From Polytrichum commune (taxonomy: Eukaryota; Streptophyta; Polytrichopsida; Polytrichales; Polytrichaceae), in contig OX485806.1 in assembly GCA_950295325.1 (NCBI GenBank), positions 53,067,169-53,131,168 of the forward strand: a DNA stretch of 64,000 nt, in the 5' to 3' direction. The notes beneath the pieces are model-generated. The model did no database searches and was not told where the DNA came from. It was given only the letters and a program-made list of their open reading frames with translations. Below, piece after piece: positions 45,562 through 58,080 of the stretch (positions within the stretch are counted from its first letter, which is position 1; every line of letters starts with the position of its first letter). A program made the position numbers and the translations under genes.

Positions 45562-48500
45562 ATGGAGGGAGTTGGTGGAAGAGGGGATTCCTTCTCTGAA
45601 GACATGGGCATCACCCAATCTCCGTCTGGGGATGAGCTAGACATTGTCGGGGAGGATAGTTTTGATGACAGTGCAGATGAAGGTCATTTGGGGAGTCCTT
45701 CGCCATCTGACCCTTTTTGCCCCATTGTGGAATGTACGGGGCTTTCGCGAGCTTCATGGGTGAATTTGGATGTGGTACTTGTTAATGACAGTGGAGTTGC
45801 TGTGGCGGAGGGTATTTTTCGTAACACACATCCACAAGATTGCATTGATGAAAACCCCCTTGGCACTGAGGACGTTGGAGTTGTTATATTAGAATCACTC
45901 GTACATTCCGAAGTGAATCCAACTCATAGGTTCTCGTTGCGAAGGTGGCCGTTGAGGAATGTGACAATTGAGGGGGTTAGCTTGCGCGACCATGAGCGAC
46001 GACACATCCAAATCCAACACGAGCTCCAAACAAACATTCGGCCACACAAAGGCCTTCGGAAGTGCGAAACATTGGCACGTCCTACTCCGTCTGCAAATGA
46101 GTGTAAACGTCAAAGGTTGTTTTGTGTGAGTCTATTAGAGAAGTTGGTACGAAGGATTATTGTGTACATCGTTGTTGCCAATTGTTCCCAAGGGATAAAT
46201 TGAAGGCCATCCCTGAAGAAATGTGGCTTGGAGATTTCCGTCTAAGATCCACCAAAAAACTTGATGTCCATAGGGCGATACATGTGAACGGAGCGGGTCG
46301 CAAGGTCATCACCCTTGAGAGCATAGACGTGTGTTGTACGGCATGGTACACCATTCACGGTGTGTCCAAAGCGGAATTTTATAGACAAGCCGCATATGCC
46401 ATGGAAGGCCACCGGTCCCGTCACCATGGGAATACGGGCTTAAACAAACCAAGGCAAGCAACGAGGCAAGCAACAGCCACTCTGGCAACCATCATCGTCC
46501 CCCTTGCCGATGCAATGCCGCACAAAACACGCACACTCGCAACCGGTGAAAAGGTTGTGGAGAAGGTTCTTCCTATAGGCACGAAATGGAAAGACATATT
46601 GTTGGACGTAAACGCAGTTGGCGAGAAGGTCGGGTTGGACCCAATTTCGTTGTCAAAACTGAGTGCAATCAAAAAATCAAACTTTAGCGAATACATTACA
46701 AAAAGACGAGGCGACAAATTTGCCCGTTGTTCCAAATGCGAGAAGTTGAAACGCCTTCGAGATGCACACACGATGGGGACAGAGTCCTATGCCGCACATC
46801 AAATGAACTATTTCAAGTATGTGAACATGCAAGAGGCACACTGTAATGATTACTACACAAATAGAGCTTTGTCCATATCCAGGCCTTTGGAGGTCCTTAC
46901 AATCATTCATGACAAAATGGACCATGCCAAAACAGCCTCACCATGCTTTGCAAATCGAATAAAAGCCACGGACGGCCTTTTTAAGCTTCCTCTCTCGGTT
47001 ACAGGTGATTTTGAAAACAATTGCATTGCATTACCTCAACACAATTTTATGCTTTTAGGTTTGTACTTGGAGCCATGGATGTACACCATGTGAATTTTTT
47101 TGTGTTATAGTTGAATATTAAACCAATGGGTTGGCATTGCAAGAATGATTGCACATGAACATGGTGATGTCAAGTATGTTCATTATGCTCTTGATTTGTA
47201 TCCGGCGGATTCAAACCACATGATAGGGTCATTTGCAAAGCTTTTACGTGATTTGGAGAAACCGCCGTCCTATTCATCAAGATTGTTATTTGAAAACTCG
47301 GGATCAACACCTCTATATGAAGCGGTCTTGGATGGAAGAGATGTATGTTTGCACTCGTTGCCGGAGCCACCAAGTGAAGATGTGATTGCCAAGAATTTGC
47401 CCCCAACTCTGCGTGTCCAATTGGACAATTGTGCGAAGGACAATAAAAGTAGATATGTTTTTGCATATTGGTCGTTGTTGGTTGCGAAAGGCATTTTCAA
47501 GGAGGTTTTTGTGTCCTTTCTATTGGTAGGCCACACGCACGATGATATTGATGCATCTTTTGGGCGGTGGAGCATGAAGTTGCGCGAGGAAGATTTTCCA
47601 ACAATCCCATTGTTGATGAAGTCGTACATGGATTTGGAAAACATTCCCGTCATCCCCCATATGATCGAGGAGGTTCCCGACTTCAAGGTATTTACAGAAC
47701 CGTATATTCGAAGCGGAGCTCACCGATTGATCGGGCATACGAAGGCACAACAATTTCGGTTTTACGTGCGTGACGATGGTGTCCCCGCCATGCAATACAA
47801 GTTGTTGTGCACGTCACAAGACTGGAGCCCGCCGGAGGGTCTCCTTGTATGGCGTGTTGATGGGGAGGGAAGGAATATGTTGCCAGATGGAGAGCCTAAG
47901 CCTTGCAAACCAATACCCATGAAGAATTTGGAGGATATTGGTAAAGGCATATCAGGCTTCATACAATATTGGGAGAGTTTAAGGGTAGCGGATGTTGGTG
48001 GATCGTGTTGGCTTCGTTACGGAAGTTGGATACAATATTGGACACGTGTTCGTGGCGCTTTGGCAAACCTTCATCAAGATACACCCCTTACTTTGAGGCA
48101 TGGGTTTTGGCCACAAACACGTGTCAACGTACAAGTTTTGGAGGCTAGACTTTTGGGAAATGGAGAGGTTCGAGAGGAGTTTGATGTGGACGACCATTAC
48201 GTGGGGCCTGCTAGTAGTCGTCCACCACCATTTTTCCGCATTGCAGTGGTTTGTCATGAAGGTTATATGCTCATTTTGCGTCCTGGAAATGAGACATATG
48301 CAAAGCTAGTGTGGGTGGCAAGAGCTTTGTCCAAACCAAATTTTGTAACTTTCTGCCTTCATTTTCGACAAATACAAGTAGAGTACTACCGACAGACAAC
48401 ACGGAATGAAGATATTGTTCGGCATTATACAGGTTGGGATACAAACCAACACTTTTGGTGGAAGGTGGATTTTGAGCATGGTCCTTCTTGGGTAGATACA

Positions 48501-48629
48501 GATTCCATTTTCATAGCATGGAAACTACGGAAAAATCATAGTGGATCGGTGTCCATCCCCCAAAAGTACATAACTTTTGCAAAAGACAACCTTGCTCGGA
48601 TCACAGAAGAAGCAACCCAAGTTGAATGA
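45562..48629 (+). CDS. DUF7869-like putative DDE transposase
   Basis: I chose ATG 45562 (gcgcaATGG, just after a possible acceptor 'tgtgtag'). The N-terminal ~190 residues are acidic then basic. A single-base frame change near 46130 leads to the main frame: CVHRCCQLFPRDKL, then VITLESIDVCCTAWYTIHGV, FARCSKCEKL (zinc-like Cys pair) and TIIHDKMDHAKTASP. An intron of ~115 bp (from about 47005 to 47143; the donor is one base off the ideal GT-AG frame) joins PLSVT to GMIAHEHGDVKYVHY. The last exon, 47145-48629, is an uninterrupted 494-residue frame with LRVQLDNCAKDNKSRYVFAY and FLLVGHTHDDIDASFGRWS. The conserved acidic residues fit an RNase H-like transposase core. I recall this pattern as the DUF7869 family of eukaryotic transposon-derived proteins. 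Terminal repeats were not found. Confidence 0.65.
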
Positions 48630-49209
48630 GAAGTTGGTAGGATTGTATTAGCATGATTATAGTGTAATATGTAATTCGACGAATATATATTACTCATATG
48701 TGTGCTCCTCAAACTTGGGGCAAAGTTTGGGTAGAACTTGCGAATGCTATATTGTTTGGGGTTGGATGAATATCCATTTACTATATTTCAATACAATTGT
48801 GAAGTTCATTTTTTTATTAAGTTTGGGACTAAATTTTCCATTGAAGAAATATGCATTTATTGCATGCACTTTGTATGTTGCAATGTCTATATTTTATTGA
48901 CCATGCTAATAATAGAAATCATTTTATATGTTTTTTTGGTGAAACTAGTTTGGAGTGCTCTACCCAATGTGTTTTTGTTGATGAAGTTGGTGTTGAGTGC
49001 TTTACCATATGTGCTTATGTCCACACATCATAGATTTGGGATATTATAACATATAATATATTTGAGATTGTTCTCAATATAATTTCGGAACACGGAATGT
49101 TGTTTGATCCATATATTAATTTGAGACTAGTGAAAGTCTCAATTTAACGAATATAGTGTTACAAGGTGTTTTCTTTAAATGGTTTTTGGATGCATTTGGT
49201 GGTCTTGCC
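48630..49209. other. AT-rich downstream flank; no gene seen
   Basis: This is the 3' flank of the DUF7869-like gene. It is AT-rich, with no repeat or coding pattern I can support. The polyadenylation region is presumably here. Confidence 0.35.
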
Positions 49210-50346
49210 TCCAAATTCTCCTTGAGGTTTGCAAATCCCCCTTAAGGGATTCGTCCACAACCTCCCCCATTGCACCATCATCCCTACCATTATCATTAGA
49301 ATCAATGGCGGGGTCAAAATCCTCTTGGAAATGATTGTTGTTCTGTTTTAAGCGTCAAAACGTTTTACAAGCCCGGGCTCACCATCGTCACTCGCATCTT
49401 TGATAGCCATGTTTCCCTCGAAGTGCTAGTTCAAAGACTGGAACCTCACTTTAATACCACATGTCACAATCTTTGCTAGATTTTTTAAAATTTGCTTAAT
49501 CGTTTTCCAACTCTAGCAAGTGCCACGAGCACTGACGTGCACAATCAACGCACATGCATGCTCAACGCCCCAAACTGTGGACCTCCAAGCACATGGCTTG
49601 GTTACCAAACCATCCTACACATAGAATCTAGACTCTCCCTTTTGTAGGTAGCCAATGGTGAGTTGTGGACTTCCATCCAGGGAGGTCCGCTCTTAATTTG
49701 GTCATCATGTTGCCAAAGCAACGCTACAACAACATGAAGCATATTTACCAAATATGCTCCAGGTGGGGTCGGTCGACAAAGCCGCCTAACCAATATAAGC
49801 CTTTAGAACTTTAGAATTGACCCCTATCCCACCGTCAAGAAAACTGTTGTCTTTATCCTAAGGGTTGGGGCCAAATAAATATTTTCTCCAAGCCACTGGG
49901 GCTAGAAGCCGCTAACAACTTCAAACCACCGTAAGGTCTTCCCATGAACTCTGATATTATTAAGTATTCAGTCTATGAGTATAGATGCTGACTGACCCTT
50001 CACTTGCCCCATTCAAGCGGGTATTAAGGAAATTATAGTTGTTTGAATCTAGGCACACTTGGGCGCCATTCTTAGGTCATTATTGTCCCAAAGCAATGTC
50101 CCCAGACAACGCCCTACTCAAATTGCCATATCTCTTAGCTTACACCTCCGATTCAGATGTTCTGGAGCATTCTGGAATTCGGATGCCATAAGCTATTCAT
50201 AGCCCATGGTTTGACTGTCGATACTCCTAGTTTTTAGGGTGGGAGGCATTTTCAACACCTGGGATTGTCATCCACACTATAATTACTTGGACCCTATCAC
50301 CAAGTCTATGGTGGTTTGGGCATTCCTTATGAAGAGGTGCATAACA
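49210..50346 (-). mobile_element. Ty3/gypsy copy III: 5' LTR, primer-binding site and gag start
   Basis: On the minus strand the family-1 LTR spans 49462-50346 (885 bp, diverged ends ...ataaca and tgtcacaatc). Two bases later is TGGTATTAAAGT (49448-49459), a decayed initiator-Met primer site, then the leader 'tgaggttccagtctttgaac' and a gag start with DSNDNGRDDG near 49280-49310. It is truncated at about 49210. Confidence 0.65.
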
Positions 50347-52279
50347 CTTGAAGTAATAATGTCCGTCTAGCAAGGTTGTTGTAGTTAGGTTTTTGCTATG
50401 ACTCAAAATAACAAACCCAAGGAAATATGTCTCCAGAATGACTGAGATAGTGTTTATGAGGGTTAATGTTACATTGGATTAAGGATCACAGTAGAACCTA
50501 GAATCTTTCTTTATGCCATTTTTTTCCACTCTTATGGTTCCTTTATGCTTTCTCTGTCGTGAATGATTCCGTCCTATCTTTAGGTAATTTTCTATCACTC
50601 TACGTCTTGACCTATTTCAGTCGTGAAGCTCAAAAAGCTTGGCAATTTGTCAGGACATAGTCTGGGGTAATGTCTTTGGTATACCACATCGTCTTTGCAT
50701 CTCAAGAATTAAGCTTTGCAATAATTTCAAGTTAATTCATTTTAATTCGACGTACAGTCATTTGGCCATTCTTCTCAAAATTGTAATCATCATGTTCATT
50801 TTATTTAGCAACTTGTCACCACAAACATCCACAAGATTATATATAATCAAAGCATCAACAATTTAGGCGATATTCCTTGATTAATGCCTAAATACATTTT
50901 AAGTCAAAAAGATTTGCCTTTGGTAATGTCTTACACTAAGTAGGCAACTTTTTTTTCTTGAGATGGTAATGTTTTCCGCAGTTTATAGCCTGCTACTAAG
51001 TATATTCTTGTTTGCAATCATTGCATTGGCTTCACGACAGGTAATGTCTTGTAACGGCTATTAGGCTATGCTCGATCAAATTGGCCTCTCTCTCTCTCTG
51101 ACAACAGTTGTAGAGCCTATGGCATAGCCATGTTTTTTCTCTCATGACTCTACCTCGTACGTCTCTCTATGACGCATCCTTTCCCACTTTGGTTAATCGC
51201 CTCTCTCATTGCACATAGGCGCTAAGCTGATGTCCCAGGCGATAACCTCTCATTCAGACTAATTACCTTTGTTGGTTTTTCTCAAGACTACTCGACTTCT
51301 TTCAACTCTGGCCTATAGCTTAAGACCTCTCATCCTTGACATTGCAACTTCTTAAGACTATACTGTGCTATCTTGACTACTAACGTGCACTTTTGGTCAC
51401 TCTTGGCATTTAACTCTCACTTGCTATCTTAGACAGAGAGAAACATCTCTCATGTTTATGGCCATATTTAGACTTTGACCATTGCTAATTCTCAAACATT
51501 ACTTTCCAAAGTTCCTCGCCTTCTTGGCGGATGATTTGTCTATTTCAACGCTCATGGCTATTGCCAGAAATCACACAAGACATTTTTTTCATTCACAGGT
51601 ATCAATCAACAACAATCATAATTCTACTTCAAAAACATCATAGCAATTGCATTTTGTAGAGTGTTTACTTCTCATTGTCAAATTTCCAAATTTATTGAGA
51701 GACCAAATCACTCGGCTCTTTCACCTAATTGTACTTCCGCCAGCTTCTTGCTTCGCATTGTCCATCTAAAAGTGTTCAGCCTCAATCTCTGAGTGCTCAA
51801 ACTTTCTACAAGCCTATTCCTCCTAAGTTGAAACTACATATGCTTCTACAATGGTAAATAGCATGTCTCGACAATCGCCGACCTCCTCCTTATCAGCAGG
51901 GGAGGTGAAGGCAATTGCAACCGTCTACAAAATAGCTATTGCCCTCTTTTAACACTGTCAGTGAACTCCTAACTGACTATCGACGCTAATCTTCACTAAC
52001 TTAGTAATTTAAGTCTTAAAGCTAGGCGATGGCCAAAAAATTGAGCCTACACTTGCTAGTGAGTTTATTCAATTCCATAAGCCATTTCAATGGTTATAGC
52101 GTAAATCTTTCATAACATAAATTTGGTGCAAATGAGAGATGGCCCAAACAATGGCCAATGCCTCTTCTTATAAGATGAATAGTTGGACTCTGTTTTGTTA
52201 TTGTTGCATTTAGTATATGCGATAACATACTCTTGTCGTATATCACCTTTTTGAATGAAGGTTGCTTTCTAACCAAATA
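50347..52279. other. Undefined stretch between LTR fragments
   Basis: About 1.9 kb without a coding pattern. It contains 'ctctctctctctctg' at about 51087-51101 and phrases such as 'cttaagactatac'. A short minus-strand frame (52094-52276) could be decayed retrotransposon sequence, but I cannot assign it. Confidence 0.25.
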
Positions 52280-52670
52280 TCATCACACCCCTTGTTAGCC
52301 CCTTAACTAACTTGGTCATTTTTGAATTCCGCCATGCTAATGGTTAGCTCCCCATACTGTGGACCTCTTAGTCCATAGTAGGGGGACCAACCCTCCAATT
52401 CTTGCATTGGGGACTCTACCTTTAATTGTTAACTAATGCTTAGATGTGGACTTCCATCCATGAAAGTCCAATCTTTAGTTGATTATCACATTGCTGAAGC
52501 AACACTACAACAACTTGAACCCATAGTAAGTAACTATGCCCCCATGTTGGGCCAATGGCGGTGGAGGTCGTGCCCTTCGGCCTCGGGTGGGTTTGACCGG
52601 CCACACTGCCTGATCCTGTCAGTCCGCCTCACCGCAACAAGCCTCTAGGACTTTGGAACTCGCTTGGGGT
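52280..52670 (-). mobile_element. Family-1 LTR fragment
   Basis: A diverged start (tcacaccccttgttagcc) is followed by family text ('gccatgctaatggttagctc', 'gcctctaggactttggaact'). It breaks off near 52670. By position it could be the 3' LTR of Ty3 copy IV. Confidence 0.6.
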
Positions 52671-52859
52671 GCCCATCTTCTAGGGCGTCCCCAATTAGGA
52701 TGCACTAGACTAACTTGACACATCTGGGCCGGACCTCAATACTTCCACTAAGTTGTCTCGGTTGCAATTCCGAGATGGTGTTCATTGTTAAGCCATATCC
52801 TGCTTGACTCGGTTTTCACTTTGTTTATTTGAGACATGACCCTAATCACTTGCTTGCGA

Positions 52860-53660
52860 TCGGGCTACAAGGTGTGTTCTTTATATGGTTTTAACAATGA
52901 CACATAGAATGTCGGATGCACTTTGATCTCAGGCGGTAACTCCAACTTATACATGTTCTTGAACACTCATTCCACGATGGGCAACGAAACTCCCACTTTG
53001 GACATGAACTTTGGAGTGAGGCTTTTAAGCAAGGTGAAGTTGTTGACAATCAACAACACCTTTTGGCCCACCTCATACTCCACCTTGTCTCTTCCAGCAT
53101 TGATTTGCTCTTTGTAGCACTTTTGGGCTTTCTCCACCAACAACGTGGTCATCTTCAAGACTTTTTCACGCTAATTGGCCAAGTCCTCACCATCTTGGTT
53201 GAACTCTAGTGTTGAAAATGCCTCCTCGAGAGCTAGCTTAGTAGGTTGGAGCGCATCCACTCCATAAGCCACCACGAAAGATGACCCCTTGGTCGCCAAG
53301 TGCGTGGTTACATTACAACTAAACTCCGCTCAACCCACATAGTCCGTCCAATCTCCTTGGTCCACCCCCACCAAGTTCCTCAAGTATTGGTTCAAATCTC
53401 CATTCACACGCTCTTTTCCCCCCTCTGTTTGGGAATTGAAGGTCGTGCTTACCATTGGTTTCATTCTGACTTTCCTAGAGGAGTGCTTCCAAAATGTAGT
53501 TTTGAACTTTGGATAACGCTATAACACAATCACTTTTGGCAACCCGTGGTGCTTCCACCATCCATTGAGAATGGGCTATGCGGTTTCCAATGCGGTTGTG
53601 GTTCTCACGGTCCGCACTATATGCGCCAACTTGCTAAACCGATTCACCATCACCAAGATG
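52860..53660 (-). mobile_element. Ty3/gypsy copy IV: integrase core and C-terminal part (decayed)
   Basis: On the minus strand it reads ILVMVNRFSKLAHIV, then HHGLPKVIV, a broken DDE region with TFNSQTEGGKERVNGDLNQY, TKGSSFVVAYGVDAL, and finally KAQKCYKEQINAGRDKVEYE with VGQKVLLIVNNFTL. This is the order and wording of a Ty3 integrase core and tail. Several stops interrupt it. The N-terminal zinc domain lies at 54870-55100, separated by an inserted LTR. Confidence 0.7.
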
Positions 53661-53675
53661 GCATCATACCCTTAT

Positions 53676-54651
53676 TGTCGTGCACCTCTCCATGAGGAGT
53701 GCCCGAAACACCATGGGCACAAGGGGGACCCCGGACTGACACCCAGAACTTATGGCGCCGTTGGTGAGAGGGCCCAAGTGATCCTAGTGTGGGCGAGGGC
53801 CCCGGGCGTTGGGAACGCCTCCCACCCACAAAGACTAGGAGGCATGAGGGTAAGGTCATGCGCCATGCGTAGCTCATGGCGGGGTGATTCTAGAATGCTC
53901 AAGAACACCTCAATCGGAGGTGTGACCTAGGAGTTATGGCAATTTGAGTGGGGCGCTGTCCCGGGACAGCGCCCTGGTACAGCAGTGCCTGGGAGTGATT
54001 CCCGAGACTGCCAAGGTTCAAAGAGGCATAACTTCCTCAATACTTGCCTGAATGGGGTAAGTGAGGAGTCCATCGGCATCTACGTGAAGCGTAGATGAAG
54101 ATGTAGTGGTTTCTTGTTAGCAATAGACAACATACAAGGAAGTTATGATGGACTAAAGCTGCTAGGGGCTTCTAGGCTCAGTAGCTAAGGGAAAATGTCT
54201 ACTTGGCCCCAACTCTTGGTAGAGAGACAAGAGGTTGGTTGACGGTGGGGTAGGGGCCCCGAATAGAGTGCTAGAGGCTTACATTTAAGAGGTGGTGTGG
54301 CCTCACCCATCCGAGGCCGAACGGCACGGCCTCCATGGGCATTAGCCCAATGTGAGGCCATAGTTGCCTAGTACGCTTTGGGTTGTTGTAGTGTTGCTCC
54401 GGCAACGCGATGATCAATATAGGATTGGACTTTTCATGGATGAAAGTCCACATCAAAGAAATGGATTACCGATTAAAGGGTGAGTCCCGAAAGCAAAGTC
54501 GGAGGGTTGGTTCCCTCCTATGAACTATAAGGTCCGGGGTAGGAGGAGCTAACCATTAGCATGGCGGAATGCGAAGGGTTAGCGCTCATAACCTTTGCTA
54601 GGATTGAAAATTGGCAAGATGGTCAAGGGGGGGCTAGCAAGGGTTGCAACA
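53676..54651 (+). mobile_element. Family-1 LTR, copy d, inside integrase
   Basis: It runs TGTCGTGCACCTCTCC to GGGTTGCAACA, 976 bp. No target duplication is seen (CTTAT left, ACCAA right). Its right flank, 54652-54815, is the gag-protease linker text also found right of copy e at 58620-58800, so LTR plus flank appear to have been copied together. Confidence 0.8.
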
Positions 54652-54815
54652 ACCAACATGATTTGCCTTAGTACAACAAATTCACCTTGAAATATTCCGT
54701 CTACGGCATAAACATGATTTGCCTTGGTATCACAAAGCTACCTCCCTCATTAGGTGGTTTCCTTTCTTGGATGCCACCTTTGTTGGGAGTTGTACCCTTT
54801 GGAGTTGTCAAGGGG
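54652..54815 (-). mobile_element. Ty3 gag-protease linker fragment
   Basis: Plus-strand text 'catgatttgccttggtatca' and 'tttcttggatgccacctttg' matches 58620-58800 and, more loosely, 20430-20600, where it sits between gag and protease. Here it is out of place, inside the integrase. Confidence 0.6.
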
Positions 54816-54869
54816 GGGCTAGCAATTCCTCACAAAATGGGTCATATCCTTCTTTATGTGTGGCCAACG

Positions 54870-55700
54870 GTACCTCTTTGACACCACTCTATGATGTTTT
54901 TTTCGCTTCTATGGCCGACTCTGGGATTATTATATTTTCTTTTGAAACCAATAGCCTCAACTTGCCTTATGGCACATACACCCGACTTTGTTTATACTTG
55001 AGCAATCCGTCCATTAGCTTTAGTTCTTTGAGTGCCTTGCCCTTGGAGAGCTCAGCTAGAAGCCTTTGTGTTTCAGGGTAGTTGATGTACCCCTCCCTCA
55101 TCTTGCATCACAATTTTCCTTCACTGTTAAACATTAACCACAAGATTTAAATGGTTCTCATTGCTTGTAACTCTTCCCGTCTAGTCAACGCATTTGGCAC
55201 CACGTTGCCAGAGCCTGGTTTGTAAATAAAATCCACATTCATAAAAGCCAAGGTATCATACCACAACAATGGCTTGGCGTTCATTTGCATTTGTGTGTCA
55301 AAATACTTTAAGAACACATTGCGACTCCAAAATAGTATCACCAAATCTTCAACCAATGCACTACAGCAAAGAGTTCCTACTCATGAGTTCGTTGTTTCTT
55401 TTGACAACCATCAAGCTTCATGCTCTCATATGCAATGGCCATCCATCTTGCATTAACACCCGATCGATGGCATAGTCACTCACCTCCGTATGCAACTCAA
55501 AAGGTTTGTCAAACTCCAAGAATTTTAGAACATGTGTTCTTAAACTCCCCAAAGGCTTTGTAACAAGGCTCATCCCACTATTGGGATAGTTTTTTCTTAA
55601 ACAAGTCAAAAAAAATCCTAGCAATCTTAGAAAAAACTTGAATGAAGTGGTTAAAATAGTTGGCTAGGCCAACTAATGCCCTAAGCCCTTTTTGGTTCAA
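54870..55700 (-). mobile_element. Ty3/gypsy copy IV: RNase H and integrase N-terminal zinc region (decayed)
   Basis: The minus strand has, from right to left, LKFLEFDKPFELHTEVSDYA and VLMQDGWP (start of RNase H), then NVDFIYKPGSGNVVPNALTR (its end), then ELKLMDGLLKYKQSRVYVP and GKLRLLVSKE (integrase N-terminus). The order fits Ty3 Pol. Reverse transcriptase is mostly deleted. Confidence 0.7.
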
Positions 55701-55959
55701 GGATTCTTTCACTATTGAATTGCCTTAACCATCCTCATGTTCGTCCACCAATTTCATTTGTCACCACATAGCTTAAGAACTCAATCTCTCGTTGATCAAG
55801 GTTGCTTTCCATTATTTGGCGGTAAATTTCTGAGCAACCCATTGGTGAATACATCTTTGTACCTCACCAACACCCCACGAATGTGATTTGGGAAAGGCAC
55901 ATCTTTCTTAACGTCCCTATGCGTTCTTTGGAGTTGGTCCAATTGAACCACGACCACTA

Positions 55960-56490
55960 TTTGTTCATTTTCCATTTAGTCAATTGAAACCAATTTCAAC
56001 ATGGTTCCTCTTACCATATGAGTATTTTCCAGTTTTATCTTGAATTCCAAACTAAATTCTTTGCCATTATGGCACATCACAAACGCACCACATCGACATA
56101 GTGAGTTTCAAAAAAAGTGTCCCGTAAAATGAGGTCACCTCATCCATTTTACATGGTGTGAAATCTCCACAAATTCCAATGCCCCACATTATAAGGTAAA
56201 ATGCAACGCCATCTTCTTTATCTCATGCGGCTTATCTTTTGCAAACCGCACGTGGCTGGGCTTGCCTGCTCTATTCGTCGGCATGCCCAAATCCTATGGA
56301 GCTTCAGGCTTATACAAGAGTGCGTTATTTTTTTGTAAACACAAACATAAAAAATTTCTACCATTAATTAAGGTTGCAAGGTATAAAAGAGTTGGCCTTG
56401 GCCACAAAACCACCATTGAACATTTGACCCGTATCAACAACATGATTTGTCTTGGTACGACAAAACCACCTTCTTAAATTCCGTCCCCAG
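55960..56490 (-). mobile_element. Ty3/gypsy copy IV: protease region (decayed)
   Basis: The text parallels 19790-20500 ('tgtgaaatctccacaaattc', 'ggcttatacaagagtgcgtt'). It is interrupted on its right by LTR copy e and continues at 58620-58800. Confidence 0.5.
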
Positions 56491-57554
56491 TGCCAATGTG
56501 GCGCACCTCTCCATGAGGAGTGCCCAAAACACCATGGGCAGAAGGGGATCCTGGAGTGACACCCGAGACTTGTGGCGCCGTTGGTGAAAGGGCCCAAGTG
56601 ATCCTAGTGTGGGCGAGGGCCCCGGGTGTTGGGAACGCCTTCCACCCACGGAGACTAGAAGGCACGAGGGGAAGGCCATAAGCTATGCATAGCTTGTGGC
56701 GTGATGATTTTACAATGCTCAAGATTACCTCAATCGGAGGTGTGAGCTAGGAGTTATGGCAATTCGAGTAGGGCGCTGTCCCGGGACAACGCCCTGGTAT
56801 AGCAACGCCTGGGAGTGATTCCCGAGACTCCCAAGGTTTGAATAGACATAAATTCCTCAATACTTGCCTGAATGGGGCAAGTGAGGAGTCCATCGGCATC
56901 TACGTGAAGCGTAGATGAAGATGGACTGGTTTTTGTCTTAGTACCAAACATAATACAAGGAAGTTATGATGGTCTAAAGCTGCTGGGGTTTCTAGGCCCA
57001 ACGGCTAAGGGAAAATGTCTACTTGGTCCCAACTCTTGGTAGAGAGACAAGAGGTTTCTTAACGGTGGGGTAGGGGCCCCGCATAGAGTCCTAGAGGCTT
57101 ATATGGGTGAGGTGGTGTGGCCTCACCCACCTGAGGCCGAACGGCACGGCCTCCATGGGTTTTGGCCCATTGTAAGGCCATAGTTGCCTAGTATGCTTCG
57201 GGTTGTTGTAGTGTTGCTCCGGCATTGCGATGACACTAGTAGAAATTCTGCGTCCGGATCAACAAAAAATGAACAGAATGGCGTTGGTTGCGGTTGTTAC
57301 TTAGGACGCGTTGACCTCGACATGATGTAACCCAATTTTGTTGATTTTTTATGTTAATCTGGTCACAAAAAGATTTTTTTTAAAAAAACTTATTATATAT
57401 ATATATATATATAATTAAAAAATCAAACATGAATGGTTGGCAGATCTGCAACTTCTAATCCCTCCCAAATAACCCTCAACCTATACCTCACCTACAAGAA
57501 TAGACTACCTACCACTCACCTAGGTGGCAAGACCAAGGCCAAAGGTGGCAAGGC

Positions 57555-57640
57555 CAAGGCCACGGGGTTCGAACCTTGCACCTAGTGACACCCACACATG
57601 TGCCTTAACCACTAGATCATCACATCACACATGATATAAA
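57555..57640 (-). mobile_element. tRNA-like SINE fragment inside the CACTA element
   Basis: On the minus strand TGATCTAGTGGTTAAGG is close to a Pol III A box and GGTTCGAACC is a good B box. It is not a functional tRNA: acceptor and anticodon arms cannot be formed convincingly. Confidence 0.5.
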
Positions 57641-57689
57641 TGGAGTGTTTTATACATTTCTAGACTAAGGCCACTATTTTCTCTTTACA

Positions 57690-58080
57690 ACCTATTTGAT
57701 GTATATATTTACATTAAATATATACAGTATATTTACTGTATATAATTACAGTAAATATATACTGTATATAATATATGTAACATATATATTATAATATTAT
57801 AATATTATATATATGTTACATATATACATATATACATATAAATATAAATATATACATATACATATTATACATATATGTAACATATATTATATGCATATAT
57901 AATATTTATAATATTATAATATATATGTTACATATATTATATACATAAATACATAAATATATATACATAAATATATATACATAAATACATACATAAATAC
58001 TTATATAAATACATAAATACATACATATTATATGTTACATATATTATATATATAATATTAACTATCAACTAATATAATAT
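57690..58080. repeat. AT microsatellite (tatatacata type)
   Basis: About 390 bp of nearly pure A/T, with 'atatatacataaa' and 'tatatgttacatata' repeats, inside the CACTA element. Confidence 0.85.

Noticed and set aside
57690-58080. AT-rich region as replication origin or scaffold attachment site
   Set aside because: It is a simple microsatellite inside a transposon; composition alone is not evidence.
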